Assembly (NCBI RefSeq): GCF_016755875.1
Contig: NZ_BNED01000005.1
Location: 930,001-994,000 of the forward strand
DNA: 64,000 nt
Direction of reading: 5' to 3'
DNA from: Streptomyces spororaveus
Lineage (GTDB): Bacteria; Actinomycetota; Actinomycetes; Streptomycetales; Streptomycetaceae
A model generated the notes under the pieces. That model had not been told where the DNA came from. It saw only the letters and a program-made list of their open reading frames with translations, and did not search any database. Position numbers and translations under genes: made by a program. Every line of letters starts with the position of its first letter. Within the stretch, counting starts at the first letter, position 1. Positions 17,796-26,915 of the stretch are shown here, piece after piece.

Positions 17796-18899
17796 TCAGG
17801 GGGCCGGGAACAGAAGGCGGTAGACGGGGTGCGTTCGGAAGTGCGCCCCGCGATGAGGTGACTCCAGGGACCCGTTGTGGGTGCGCCCGTCCGCCGTGTG
17901 CAGGGTCGCGGACAGCTGGTAGTCGGGGTGGACCCCATCCGCGCCGAGGGACGAGGCGAACACCAGGTCCAGCGTGTCGCCGGGTTCGACGGGCACGGGT
18001 TCCTGGAAGAGCGGGCAGTAGATCGAGGCCCAGTTGGTCTTCATCCGCAGGGCGTCGAGGGGCTCGTCGTCGGACAGGCACCAGAGCTGGAGCCAGGCCA
18101 GTACTCCGTCGATGCGGCCCGAGCGCTGGATGGCCAGGCACGTGGTCGTCTGCTGGGCGGTGTGGAGTGTGCCGTTGAAGTCGAGGGATTCGATTTCGGC
18201 GCTCTCGGATACCAGAGCGTCCGGCGATGCGTTTTCGATCCGTAGGCGTACATCGAAGGGGCTCGTGTTCCAGTTGAAGATGCTCTGGAGATAGGGAATG
18301 GACTCGGCCGCGAATGCGATGTGCTGTTCACCCAGTACGTCGGAGAGGCATACCGCGGCGGCCCGCGTGACGGCCCGGTGCGGGACGATGACGCCGTCCG
18401 GTACGAGGTGCCTGCGTCTGGCGTCGGTCAGTACGGCGGCGGCGCCTTCGGCGCTCGCGACGGACCCGATGATCTCAGCCACGCACACGTCGGCCTGCGG
18501 CGCGAATGCCAGGCTGGTCGATTCGCCGAGCAGGAGCGTGGCCCGGTCCTCCAGGCCGTAGGCGGTCAGGTTCACAGCGGCTTGGCGGAAGGAGTCCTCC
18601 ATCACCTCGATCGCGGTGACCTGCCGGGCTCCCGCCCGCACGCTCTCCCGCGCCCACACGACGTCCTGTCCCGTCCCGATGTCCAGGACGCGCCGGCCCG
18701 GTGCCAGCTGTTCCAGCGCGGTCCGGAACCGTTTGTTGCGTTCCTCGTCCGTCGTCATGGTGGTGTAGAGAAACGGGTCGTAGATGGGGTACTCGCCGAC
18801 GCTCGGCCACAGGGAGGCCCGTCCCTCCAATTCAGGCTCCGAGCGCACCAGAACGTGCACCGGTTTTCCGTGCACGTCCAGTTCTATGACTTGCCTCAT
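17796..18899 (-). CDS. PRMT-like SAM-dependent methyltransferase
   Basis: 367 residues. SAM motif I is VLDIGTG (71-77), with the ribose-binding acid at about Glu98. AEIIGSVASAEG places two glutamates nine residues apart (about 142 and 151), the spacing of the double-E loop that grips the arginine guanidinium in protein arginine methyltransferases. The C-terminal barrel has TNW at about 290 in place of the PRMT THW loop, followed by VPVEPGDTLDLVF. The combination points to arginine or guanidine N-methylation. It is the last gene of the minus-strand train that begins with the repeat peptide, whose repeats each contain one Arg. Start ATG follows GAAAGGGAAG. Confidence 0.8.
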   Translation of the reverse strand: MRQVIELDVHGKPVHVLVRSEPELEGRASLWPSVGEYPIYDPFLYTTMTTDEERNKRFRTALEQLAPGRRVLDIGTGQDVVWARESVRAGARQVTAIEVMEDSFRQAAVNLTAYGLEDRATLLLGESTSLAFAPQADVCVAEIIGSVASAEGAAAVLTDARRRHLVPDGVIVPHRAVTRAAAVCLSDVLGEQHIAFAAESIPYLQSIFNWNTSPFDVRLRIENASPDALVSESAEIESLDFNGTLHTAQQTTTCLAIQRSGRIDGVLAWLQLWCLSDDEPLDALRMKTNWASIYCPLFQEPVPVEPGDTLDLVFASSLGADGVHPDYQLSATLHTADGRTHNGSLESPHRGAHFRTHPVYRLLFPAP

Positions 18900-19067
18900 C
18901 TGTCTTCCCTTTCAGTCAGGTAGGCGGAACATGCGTGACCATCCAGGCCGCCGGCGTGGTGTCCGTCGGCGCGTGGAGTACCGCTCTCGGGCGTCGTGAT
19001 GGTGAGGTGAGCTCGCCGGCCGGAGCATGGACACGATGGGCGCGTTGCCCACGCGAGGGGCCGGTCG

Positions 19068-19634
19068 TCAACGGGTGGGCGCGTACGCCCAGCTGATCTT
19101 GGTGCGGGGGTCCAGCACCGGGCGTTCCAGGCCGGTGCCGGGCCGCTTGGGTGTCCCGATGTAGAGCCAGCCCAGGAGCTGCTCGCCGTCGTCGAGGTCG
19201 AGGTACTTGCGGACCTGGGGTGCCTCGGTGGCTGGTCCGGTACGCCAGATCGAGCCCCAGCCGCGGCTGTGCAGGAGGAGCGACAGGGTCGTGACCATGG
19301 CGCTGGTGGCGGCCAGTTGCTCCCACCGGGGAACACGCGGGTGGTCAGGGTGCGGGCAGTGGACGACGGTGAGGAGCAGCGGGGCGCGCAGCGGCTTGTT
19401 GGCGGCGTGTTGTGCGTGTTCGGGTGGAGCGGCTTCACCGAGGGCATCGCCGAGGCGAGCGCGTTCGTCCCCGGTCACGGGGATCAGCCGCCAGGGCCGT
19501 ATCCGTCCGTGGTCGGGGGCGGTGGCCGCGGCCTGGACGAGTTCTTCGAGTTCGGGCCGACCGGGGGCTGGCTCGGTCAGGCGGGAGATGCTGCGGCGGG
19601 TGAGGACCGCCGTCATGACGGGGCCCTGGGTCAT
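19068..19634 (-). CDS. nitroreductase-family flavoprotein
   Basis: 188 residues; ATG 19634 overlaps the antiporter stop. It shows the nitroreductase/FMN-binding pattern: RRSISRLTEPAPGRPELEELVQAAATAPDHGRIRPWRLIPV near the start, a central HAANKPLRAPLLLTV, and a C-terminal GWLYIGTPKR. Such enzymes reduce nitro or quinone groups or oxidise peptide heterocycles. In this setting a tailoring role on the peptide or a small precursor is possible. No substrate can be read from sequence. Confidence 0.85.
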   Translation of the reverse strand: MTQGPVMTAVLTRRSISRLTEPAPGRPELEELVQAAATAPDHGRIRPWRLIPVTGDERARLGDALGEAAPPEHAQHAANKPLRAPLLLTVVHCPHPDHPRVPRWEQLAATSAMVTTLSLLLHSRGWGSIWRTGPATEAPQVRKYLDLDDGEQLLGWLYIGTPKRPGTGLERPVLDPRTKISWAYAPTR

Positions 19635-20905
19635 CCGGTGGCCTCTCGTTCCTTGCCGAGGGCCGGTGAGTGGCCTGGTGCTGGTGGGGACATGCGGGGG
19701 TCGCGGCCGGTCAGGCGGCGCATTATCGGGGCGGTGGCCCCGGTGGTGATGACGGCCATGACGACCAGGAGGGTGAACAGCTCCGGGGAGATGATGCCGA
19801 GTTGGAGGCCGATGCCGAGCACTACGAGTTCGGTCAGGCCGCGGCAGTTCATCAGCGTGCCGACGGCGGCCGCCCACCTCCAGTCGGCGCCCGTTAGCCG
19901 TGCGGCGCCGGCGGCCCCGCCCCACTTGCCGAGGACAGCGACCGCCAGAATCGCCGCGCCCCAGCCCCACTGCCCGGCCGGGAGGGTGGAGAAGTCGGTG
20001 TGCAGGCCGGTGTCCACGAAGAAGAACGGGAGGAGCAGCGGGAGGAACACCGCGCGCAGGCGGGCGGCCCCGCGTTCGACAGCGGGCAGGGACCGGGGGG
20101 CGCTGGCGCCGAAGAGGAAGGCTCCTATCGCGGGATGGACTCCGATGCGGGCGGTGGCGTAGGCGCTGAGGCACAGGCCGGCGACCAGTGCGGCGAGTAC
20201 GAGGTCGTCGGAGGTACGCCCGGCCCGTAGGAGTGCTTTGCCCAGTGCCGGGCGCAGGAGGGTGAGCGCGGCGGCCCAGACTGCGGCCAGGGCGAGGGTG
20301 GTCAGGGCGGCCAGAGCTGTCCCGGCGGTGCTCAGGGAGATGACCGCGGTGAGCAGGCACCAGGCGAGCGCGTCGTCCAGGGCGGCGCAGGCTAGCGCGA
20401 ACGTGCCCAGGGGTGTGGCGTCCAGACCTTGGTCGGAGAGGATCCGGGCGAGGACGGGGAACGCGGTGATGGACAGGGCGACGGCGACGAACAGGATGAA
20501 GGGGAGGCGTTCGACGCCGGGTGGTGCCAGGTAGGGGTACATGGCGGCGGCCAGCGCGCCGCCCAGGGCGAGGGGCAGCACGAGGCCCCCGAGGCTGACG
20601 GATATGACGGAGCTTCGCGCGCCGCGCAGGGCGCGGAGGTCGAGCTCCAGGCCGATCAGGAAGAGGAAGGCGAGCAGGCCGAGACTCCCCAGGGCCGAGG
20701 TGACGGGCAGGACCGACGGCGGGAGGAGCTGCTGCTGGATGCCGGGGGCGAGAGTGCCGAGCAGGGAGGGGCCTATGAGGATCCCGGCGAGGATCTCGCC
20801 GATGACGGGCGGCTGTCCGATCAGGCGCACGGCCCGGCCGGCGGCCTGGCACGAGAGCACCACGGCCGGCACGGCCACAAGCAGGGACACCAGCGGGTCG
20901 GACAC
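19631..20905 (-). CDS. cation:proton antiporter (CPA2 type)
   Basis: 424 residues from GTG 20905, behind GGAGG. It is an integral membrane protein with about twelve hydrophobic segments, including GQPPVIGEILAGILIGPSLL (the Kef/CPA2 entry motif), FLFLIGLELDLRAL and the core ACAALDDALAWCL with the adjacent aspartates of the ion site. It probably exchanges Na+ or K+ for H+. It lies inside the peptide-locus operon and could serve self-protection or export of a cationic product. Its stop overlaps the nitroreductase start. Confidence 0.9.
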   Translation of the reverse strand: MSDPLVSLLVAVPAVVLSCQAAGRAVRLIGQPPVIGEILAGILIGPSLLGTLAPGIQQQLLPPSVLPVTSALGSLGLLAFLFLIGLELDLRALRGARSSVISVSLGGLVLPLALGGALAAAMYPYLAPPGVERLPFILFVAVALSITAFPVLARILSDQGLDATPLGTFALACAALDDALAWCLLTAVISLSTAGTALAALTTLALAAVWAAALTLLRPALGKALLRAGRTSDDLVLAALVAGLCLSAYATARIGVHPAIGAFLFGASAPRSLPAVERGAARLRAVFLPLLLPFFFVDTGLHTDFSTLPAGQWGWGAAILAVAVLGKWGGAAGAARLTGADWRWAAAVGTLMNCRGLTELVVLGIGLQLGIISPELFTLLVVMAVITTGATAPIMRRLTGRDPRMSPPAPGHSPALGKEREATG

Positions 20906-20996
20906 GAGAACCTCCACTTCGGGGGTGTGGGCGCGCACCGGCCCGGCCCGTCCGCGACGGCGGGGTTGGTGGCGTTCGGGTTGGTGGCGGGGGCGG

Positions 20997-21863
20997 TCAG
21001 CTGCGGATGAGGGGCAGGGTGGTGCAGCGCAGGGATCCGGGGACGCGGGTGACCTCGGAGTAGTCGACGGTGAGGACCTCGATGCCGCGCCCGACCAGCT
21101 GCGCGGCGATGCGGTCGCTGCCGGCCGCGACGACGACCGTGTCCGCGGCGATGGCCAGGACGTTGGCCTGGACGGTAAGCGCCTCTTCGTCGCTCACGTC
21201 GATCAAGTCGAAGTGCCGTTCGAACCAGGCGAGCTCGGCGGGCGGGAACACGGCGCGGTGGATGAGCGCGGTCGCGGGGGCGACGATGACGAAGTGGTCG
21301 TCGAGGTGGACAATCCCGGGCCCCGTGAACGCGACGGTCCGGACCTCCCGGTCGACGCCGCCAGCAGCCAGCGCCTGCTGCAGCGCTCGGGCGCCCTCGG
21401 GGGAGGTTTCCTCGCTGAGGCCGACCAGCACGGTCCCGTCGTGAAGTGCGACGTCGCCTCCCTCGATGGTGCCTGCGGCGAGATGGACGACGTGGGGTTC
21501 GTCCGGGAAGAGCCGGGTGAGTGCGGCGGTCTCGGGGAGGCGGTGGCGGGAGTTGAGCCGGGCGACGACGAGGAGGTGGTCGATCACGAAGGCGGTGTCG
21601 CGGGGGAAGTGCTGCGCCGAGCAGCCCGGGGCGTCCTCCAGGAGGATCACCTCGGTGCCGCGGCCGCGCAGCAGGCGGATCAGGGCGTTCTGCTGCGTGC
21701 GGACCGTGTCCGGCCGGTAGTCGGCCCATGTGCTGGTGGCCTGCTGGCGGGCGAAGACGGGATCGGGGTGTGGATCGGTGAGGTCGCGGAGGTGGTCTCC
21801 GGCGTAGCGCATGGCGACGGCGCGGAGGGTTCCGTATTCGGTGGTGGCGTGCGGTTGGGGCAC
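20997..21863 (-). CDS. DDAH/arginine-deiminase-like amidinohydrolase
   Basis: 288 residues from GTG 21863. It belongs to the guanidino-group-modifying superfamily: QNALIRLLRGRGTEVILLED, FPRDTAFVIDHLLVVARLNS, AGTIEGGDVALHDGTVLVG, VHLDDHFVIV (catalytic His) and a C-terminal SLRCTTLPLIR with the nucleophilic Cys. The EGGD and RCTTLPL pattern fits dimethylarginine dimethylaminohydrolases, which turn (methyl)arginine into citrulline and an amine. It lies in the same train as a PRMT-like enzyme and an amidinotransferase, so it may hydrolyse a methylated or free guanidine intermediate. Confidence 0.85.
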   Translation of the reverse strand: MPQPHATTEYGTLRAVAMRYAGDHLRDLTDPHPDPVFARQQATSTWADYRPDTVRTQQNALIRLLRGRGTEVILLEDAPGCSAQHFPRDTAFVIDHLLVVARLNSRHRLPETAALTRLFPDEPHVVHLAAGTIEGGDVALHDGTVLVGLSEETSPEGARALQQALAAGGVDREVRTVAFTGPGIVHLDDHFVIVAPATALIHRAVFPPAELAWFERHFDLIDVSDEEALTVQANVLAIAADTVVVAAGSDRIAAQLVGRGIEVLTVDYSEVTRVPGSLRCTTLPLIRS

Positions 21864-21972
21864 GGCGGGCCTCCTGGGCGGCGGTGCGGCTAAGCCGCGG
21901 CGGTTGGCGGTGCCCAGGCGGGGCCTGGGTGTCCGCCGGGTCAGGGCCGGCGGACACCCAGGGGCTCGGGTC

Positions 21973-22398
21973 TCAGCCGACGGTGCTGGCCGCGGCGTCC
22001 GGGACCTGGGGCAGCCAGTGCACCGCGGTCTTGCGGAAGGACTGGTTGATGGGGATCAGGTCTGCGCCGGTGGTGCTCTCCAGGGCGGTGACGTTGATGC
22101 CGATCTCGGGGATGTTGCTGTCGATGGCGGCCAGGCGTGTGCCGCATTCGGGACAGAACCCGCGCTTGGCCTCGTCCTTGAAGGTCTCGAACCACTTGAT
22201 GGAGTCCCAGCCGCTCCAGGCGATCCGCTCGGCGGGCCAGCCGGCCCACCACATCATCGGTCCGCCGCCGAGCTTCTGGCAGTCGACGCAACTGCAGGTG
22301 TGCGGGTAGATCGCCGAGCCCGTGACGGTGAACTGGATCAGGCCGCAGCGGCAGCCGCCTGTCCGCTCGTCGGCGTGTTCGGCTGGGGTGGTGTTCAT
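21973..22398 (-). CDS. GFA (CENP-V/Gfa) zinc protein
   Basis: 141 residues from ATG 22398, overlapping the upstream stop. All GFA-fold zinc ligands are present: CRCG, HTCSCVDCQKLGG and FCPECGTRL. The family is named after a proposed glutathione-dependent formaldehyde-activating enzyme, but most members have unknown substrates. In this operon it could deal with formaldehyde released by demethylation or oxidation; this is speculation. Confidence 0.9.
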   Translation of the reverse strand: MNTTPAEHADERTGGCRCGLIQFTVTGSAIYPHTCSCVDCQKLGGGPMMWWAGWPAERIAWSGWDSIKWFETFKDEAKRGFCPECGTRLAAIDSNIPEIGINVTALESTTGADLIPINQSFRKTAVHWLPQVPDAAASTVG

Positions 22399-23228
22399 CA
22401 GGCGATGTCCTTTGCGCGGCGGACCAGTCGGAGCCACCACTCTTCCATTCCCTTGAGGATCTCCAGGAACCCGGTCAGAGCCTGGGCGAGGTCCAGGTGA
22501 AAGAGTTCACTCTTCCGAAGGAAGTGAGCCAGGCCCTCGATGTGAGCGGCCTCCACGCTCATTCCCCCGACCTGCGCCGCCTCGTGGTCGTCGTCGAGGT
22601 GGAGACGGTAGTAGAAGTCGAGCTTCTCCAGCTTGCTGCCGCTCATGCCGACCGTGACCTCGCCGTACTGGTCCGTGATCTCGCGCAGGATCTCCGTCTC
22701 GGCGATGGCGACGCCCTCGGTGGCGTAGTAGCCGCCGGCGATGGCGCTCGGCTGGTGCGAGTTGACCATCCGCTCGTGCAGAGACATCAGCATCAGCGTC
22801 TCGGCGGCCGGGACGTGGCCGACGACGAGAAGGTCCAGGTCGCTCAGGAGCGCGGCGGAGTACAGGACGTAATGCGCCGGCACCTTTCCGGGCTCGCCGC
22901 CCTCTTCGAGGAAGTTGCGGTACAGCTCGTGGGCGAGCGCGGGGCAGAAGCTCGCGACGGACGCGGTGGCCTGGCGGAGGTAGGCGGCGTTGTAGCGGGC
23001 GAAGACCGACAGCTCCGAGATGTACATCCGGGCCTGCCCGGCGGTGAGCTGTCCGGGGCCGACCAGGTCGCGGATCTGCGCGTACACGGTGTCGATCATC
23101 GGCTTGAGGTGCCGGTCGACGAGCACGGTGCCGTCGGTGAGGCTGCCCTGCAGGGTCCGGCTGATGGCGATCCGGGTCTCGGGGTTGGCCTTGAGGTAGG
23201 CGTCGACCAGGGAAGTGCTGGTGCTCAT
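22398..23228 (-). CDS. haem-oxygenase-like diiron oxidase/oxygenase (HDO-type)
   Basis: 276 residues, all helical. Candidate metal ligands follow the HDO pattern: FLEEGGE (residues around 100-107), then ATEGVAIAETEI, then HLDDDHEAAQVGG in the last core helix. Members of this superfamily (SznF, UndA, BesC, PolF types) hydroxylate, cleave or cyclise amino acids and guanidines. Start overlaps the JmjC gene's stop and its own stop overlaps the GFA start, so the three are translationally coupled. A cofactor-free TenA-like role cannot be excluded. Confidence 0.75.
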   Translation of the reverse strand: MSTSTSLVDAYLKANPETRIAISRTLQGSLTDGTVLVDRHLKPMIDTVYAQIRDLVGPGQLTAGQARMYISELSVFARYNAAYLRQATASVASFCPALAHELYRNFLEEGGEPGKVPAHYVLYSAALLSDLDLLVVGHVPAAETLMLMSLHERMVNSHQPSAIAGGYYATEGVAIAETEILREITDQYGEVTVGMSGSKLEKLDFYYRLHLDDDHEAAQVGGMSVEAAHIEGLAHFLRKSELFHLDLAQALTGFLEILKGMEEWWLRLVRRAKDIA

Positions 23229-24517
23229 GCGCGTGCCTCCGGGGTGTTGGAGCCGGTGAGGATGTGGATGCCGCCCGTGGCGCCGAGCGCCGCGAGGCTC
23301 TCCCGCAGCCTGTCGTCGTCGGGCAGGGCGGTGGGGGTGTGCGTGTTGAGGGCGTCGATCAGGCCCGCGGTCATGGCGGTGGTGTCGCAGGAGACGGCGA
23401 CACCCCGCAGGTATGCCTGCTGGGGGCCGGTGATCCGCAGCTGGTAGGGGGCGGGGATGGCCACCTCCGTGCCGGCAAGCAGCCGGGAGGCGTCGAACGC
23501 GGCGGCCGCGTCCATGCGGCCGAGGTCGCTGGCGACGTTCTCCCAGCCGCCGTTGGTCTCCAGCACCATCCAGCGCTCTTCCACGTGCCGGGCGACCGCC
23601 GCGCCGAGCTGTTCGTCGGCGTCGGCCAGCGCGGCGCGGGCCCGGTCGGTGAGGCGGGTGACGGCCGGGGCGCTGCCCGCGGCGGCGGCGTGCAGGGGTG
23701 ACTGCTCGCCCATAGGGTTGGTGGGGTCTTCGCCGAGGAGCCGCTCCAGGAGTTCGGGCAGGACGGACAGGCGCAGCAGTCGGTCGTCGGGGTAGGTGTA
23801 CAGGCTCACCGCGACGGAGATGCTGAATTCGTCCTGCCGGCCGACGTGGAAGACCCGTTTGGGAAGGAACAGCGCGTCGCCGGGTTCCATGACGAACCGC
23901 TCAGCGTGCTCCAGGAGCCACTGGTAGTCCCCCTTCAACGGGGCAATGCCGCCGGTGAGGCGTACGTAGTCCTCCTGCGACCAGCAGTAGAAGTCCTTGA
24001 CGCCCGGGCCCAGGTGGCACAGGAACGCGTCCTCGGCGCCCTCGTGGACCCCGAACGCGGTCCCGGCATAGTTGCCGGCGAACGCGACCTGCTCGGCTCC
24101 GCCGATGGGCACGCCCCAGCCCTCGTAGAGGGAGCGCAGGAACACGCCGAGGCCTGCGGCGAGCTTCGGGGAGGCGGTCTCCAGGTTGTTGAGGACGAGG
24201 CTGAAGCGCTCGGCTCCGACGAGGGACTGCATCCACGGCACGAACTGGCCTTCATCCCAGCCGTCCTTGGCCAGGACCGTTTCGATGAGCTCGTCGTGGC
24301 GTTCCTCGCCGACGTACACGCGGGCTCGCGCGGCGTGCACGGTTCCGGCGGCGTGCGCGCGGCGCAGCGACTCCAGGCCGGCCAAGGCGTCCTGGGGGCT
24401 GGCGGCGGAGGGCGGGATGATCCCCTTGAACAGGTGCGGGGTGGTCCGGTTCCTGGTCGCTTCGGGAAAGGTCCTGCTCCAGAACTCGGTGGTGGGGGGC
24501 CAGAGGGTGGTGTTCAC
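23225..24517 (-). CDS. JmjC/cupin-type (RoxA-like) protein with HEG in place of HxD
   Basis: 430 residues. The double-stranded beta-helix core shows FGVHEGAEDAFLCHLGPGVK (about 155-174) and MEPGDALFLPKRVFHVG (about 210-226), followed by a helical C-terminal extension as in ribosomal-oxygenase-like JmjC proteins. By alignment, His158 and His224 would bind iron. The usual aspartate of HxD falls on Gly160 (HEG), as in Fe/2OG halogenases, although nearby Glu162 or Asp163 might substitute. RoxA-type enzymes hydroxylate peptide side chains including Arg, so the repeat peptide is a plausible substrate. Confidence 0.7.
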   Translation of the reverse strand: MNTTLWPPTTEFWSRTFPEATRNRTTPHLFKGIIPPSAASPQDALAGLESLRRAHAAGTVHAARARVYVGEERHDELIETVLAKDGWDEGQFVPWMQSLVGAERFSLVLNNLETASPKLAAGLGVFLRSLYEGWGVPIGGAEQVAFAGNYAGTAFGVHEGAEDAFLCHLGPGVKDFYCWSQEDYVRLTGGIAPLKGDYQWLLEHAERFVMEPGDALFLPKRVFHVGRQDEFSISVAVSLYTYPDDRLLRLSVLPELLERLLGEDPTNPMGEQSPLHAAAAGSAPAVTRLTDRARAALADADEQLGAAVARHVEERWMVLETNGGWENVASDLGRMDAAAAFDASRLLAGTEVAIPAPYQLRITGPQQAYLRGVAVSCDTTAMTAGLIDALNTHTPTALPDDDRLRESLAALGATGGIHILTGSNTPEARA

Positions 24518-24591
24518 GCGATCTCCTGACGGTCACAGCTGCAGGGGGTGCAGCCGGCGAACGGGACGGCGCCGCCCACGGGCGGGCGGGG

Positions 24592-25701
24592 CTAGTTCAG
24601 GTAGTCCTCAAGGCCGCCGGTGCGGACCGTATCGAGGGTGAAGCAGTGGTAGCCGCCGCCCGCCAGCCGCCGGTGGCGGTGGAGTACGGGGATGACCGTG
24701 AACCCGCGGCCCTCCAGGACCCGGATCAGCTCGGGGTAGAGGGAGTTGACGACGACGGTGTTCTCGTCGATCGACAGGACGTTCATGTCGATGTAGCGGC
24801 TGGCGATGTTGAAGCCGAATTCGCTGTAGTCGGGGAACGCGGCCTCGTCCATCGCGGGCGGGTAGATGACGTCCCACCCCTGCATGGCCTTGGGCAGGTA
24901 GGACAGGTACTGCGGGGAGCGCAGCAGCATCAGGCCGGGCCGCAGCGGCACGACGACGCTGTCGATGTGGCTGTCGGCGATCCCGTCGAGGAGGTGGAAG
25001 CGCAGGCTGGGGATGACCTCGCGCAGCCAGCGCAGGGCCAGATGGTGGTTGGTGTTGGCGGCGTTGACCAGGACGTCCGCGCCCAGGCGCATGCACTGCG
25101 CCCCGTCGAAGATCATCTCCAGGTCGAGGCCGTCGATGGGCAGGGCCGTGTCGGCGTCCATGACGGCCGACACGTCGATGCCCTGCTTCTCGAAGTAGGC
25201 GGTGTCCAGGGAGCCGCGCGCCAGCGCGGGCCTCGGCATGCTCACCCACCGCGCCCCAGCCTTGTAGTAGCGCTGGAAGATGGCCTTGAGCTGGTCGTTC
25301 TCGAAGATCCGGGCTCGGACGTGCGGGGCGGTCTCCACGATGGTGTCACCGAGGATGATCGTGTTGTCGCGCACGTTGAGGGCCGGGGTGGCCCGCGCGT
25401 CCCAGTAGGGCGAGCGGATGTCGAGGTCCTTGCCCGGGGCGGAGGGCCGGTGGACGGTGACCCCGTGGGCGGCCAGGGCGGCGGCCAGGCCTTCGACGTC
25501 CTCGTTGAGCTCGTCGACGTACCTGTCGGGGATCGGCAGGAGCGTCTGGCCGGCCGCGGCCCTGGTCTTGACGTTGTCGAAGTAGAACAGCTTGAAGCTG
25601 GTGTCGACGTGGTGCGCGTTGTAGTGGTCGGCGCGGCCGACGACGACTTCGCGGAGCGGGCTCCACTCGTCGAAGCTGTGCACGGGCAGGGCAGGGGTCA
25701 T
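24592..25701 (-). CDS. amidinotransferase (glycine/inosamine amidinotransferase-like)
   Basis: 369 residues from ATG 25701, behind AAGGAGG. It has the opening SFDEWSPLREVVVGRADHYN, the MEIFDGAQCMRLG-type loop (here LEMIFDGAQCMRLG), the catalytic His in DGIADSHIDSV and the nucleophilic Cys in GGYHCFTLD near residue 353. These are the signatures of arginine:glycine and inosamine-phosphate amidinotransferases, which move an amidino group from arginine to an amine. Within this cluster it implies creation of a new guanidine, possibly on a lysine-type amine. Confidence 0.9.
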   Translation of the reverse strand: MTPALPVHSFDEWSPLREVVVGRADHYNAHHVDTSFKLFYFDNVKTRAAAGQTLLPIPDRYVDELNEDVEGLAAALAAHGVTVHRPSAPGKDLDIRSPYWDARATPALNVRDNTIILGDTIVETAPHVRARIFENDQLKAIFQRYYKAGARWVSMPRPALARGSLDTAYFEKQGIDVSAVMDADTALPIDGLDLEMIFDGAQCMRLGADVLVNAANTNHHLALRWLREVIPSLRFHLLDGIADSHIDSVVVPLRPGLMLLRSPQYLSYLPKAMQGWDVIYPPAMDEAAFPDYSEFGFNIASRYIDMNVLSIDENTVVVNSLYPELIRVLEGRGFTVIPVLHRHRRLAGGGYHCFTLDTVRTGGLEDYLN

Positions 25702-25809
25702 GGCGGGCCGCCTCCTTGGCGGCATCTGCCGAGCAGGTCGGCAGCCGGGAAAGGCGCGTGCGGGCGGTCGCCCGCAGCGGCTCGGACAGTGGGAGAGAAC
25801 GCGGGGTGG

Positions 25810-26871
25810 CTAGGCGGCGTCGGCCCTCTGCGGGGCGGGGGCCGTGGCGGCCAGGCGCGCGATGATGTCCTCGATCACACAGGGCTGATCAGGGGTGGTG
25901 CGGCGGCGGAAGAAGAAGCCGCTGCACCAGGGGATGTCGCGCCACCGCTCCAGGCCGGCGCGCACCATGGCCGTGGCCTCGGGGAGGCGACGGAAGGGGA
26001 TCTGCGGGCACAGGTGGTGGACGGGGTGGTTCATGTCGTCCAGATGCCCGCCGAGCAGGTGCCGGGTGAGCCAGTGCGAGGACCAGCCGCGGGTCTGCAA
26101 GAGCAGGTCCTCCTCCTCGATCAGCCCCGCGTGGTTGCCGAGGTCGGTGATCCAGGTGACGGCCGGGCGGACCAGGACCAGCGCAAGGAGCCAGTACAGG
26201 AGGAACGGGCCCACCACGTCCAACGCCCAGCACAGGGTCAGGGCGGCGCCCCACAGGAGGCCCCGGGCAGCCGGCGCGCGCCACGTCTCCTCCGGTGCCT
26301 TCGTCACCAGAGCGCGCACCGCGCTCCTCGGCAGGCGGAACAGGGCGTTGCGGACGATGACCTTGAGGATGAAGTCCCGGCGGGTGGGCTGCGGCCCGGC
26401 GCGGCGGATGTCTCCGGCCAGGTAGGACTGGAACATGGGGTCGCGGGCCGATCCGAGCTCGGCGTGGTGAATGCCGTGGGTGATCTTGTAGGGCAGGAAG
26501 CCGTCACCCAGCAGGGCGGTCAGGGTGTAGCCGATCCACCGGTTCGCCCGCCGGCCGGCGGCCAGTTTTCCGTGGACGCACTCGTGGGCCAGGTTCGACA
26601 GATGCCGCTGGCGCACCCCGATGTAGCAAACGGCGAGCGCTGGTCCGATCCCGTGGCCGAGCCAGGTGCCGAGCACGGCGGCCGCGATGACGGACGCGAC
26701 GTCGACCAGGACGTCGAGGAGCCCGACCGTCGGACGCCCGCACAGGCCCTCCAGCTCCGCGATCAGCTCTCGCCCCAGTACTTGGCGGGCCGGCCCCGAC
26801 GCTCCGGTGCCGTAGCGGGTGCGGCGCGGGGGCGCCGGGGTGCGTGCTGCCCGCGCAGCTCGGCTGCTCAT
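25810..26871 (-). CDS. membrane fatty-acid-desaturase-like diiron enzyme
   Basis: 353 residues from ATG 26871, behind AGGAGGAAT. It carries the three histidine boxes of membrane desaturases/hydroxylases: HECVHGK, HGIHHAE and HPVHHL, separated by hydrophobic segments. Members desaturate or hydroxylate acyl chains, but relatives in natural-product clusters act on amino acids or carrier-bound substrates. It is the first enzyme gene after the repeat peptide and the intervening hairpin. Confidence 0.88.
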   Translation of the reverse strand: MSSRAARAARTPAPPRRTRYGTGASGPARQVLGRELIAELEGLCGRPTVGLLDVLVDVASVIAAAVLGTWLGHGIGPALAVCYIGVRQRHLSNLAHECVHGKLAAGRRANRWIGYTLTALLGDGFLPYKITHGIHHAELGSARDPMFQSYLAGDIRRAGPQPTRRDFILKVIVRNALFRLPRSAVRALVTKAPEETWRAPAARGLLWGAALTLCWALDVVGPFLLYWLLALVLVRPAVTWITDLGNHAGLIEEEDLLLQTRGWSSHWLTRHLLGGHLDDMNHPVHHLCPQIPFRRLPEATAMVRAGLERWRDIPWCSGFFFRRRTTPDQPCVIEDIIARLAATAPAPQRADAA

Positions 26872-26915
26872 CCGATTCCTCCTGGCAGGGTCTGCTTCTC
26901 GATCCGGTCCGGGCA

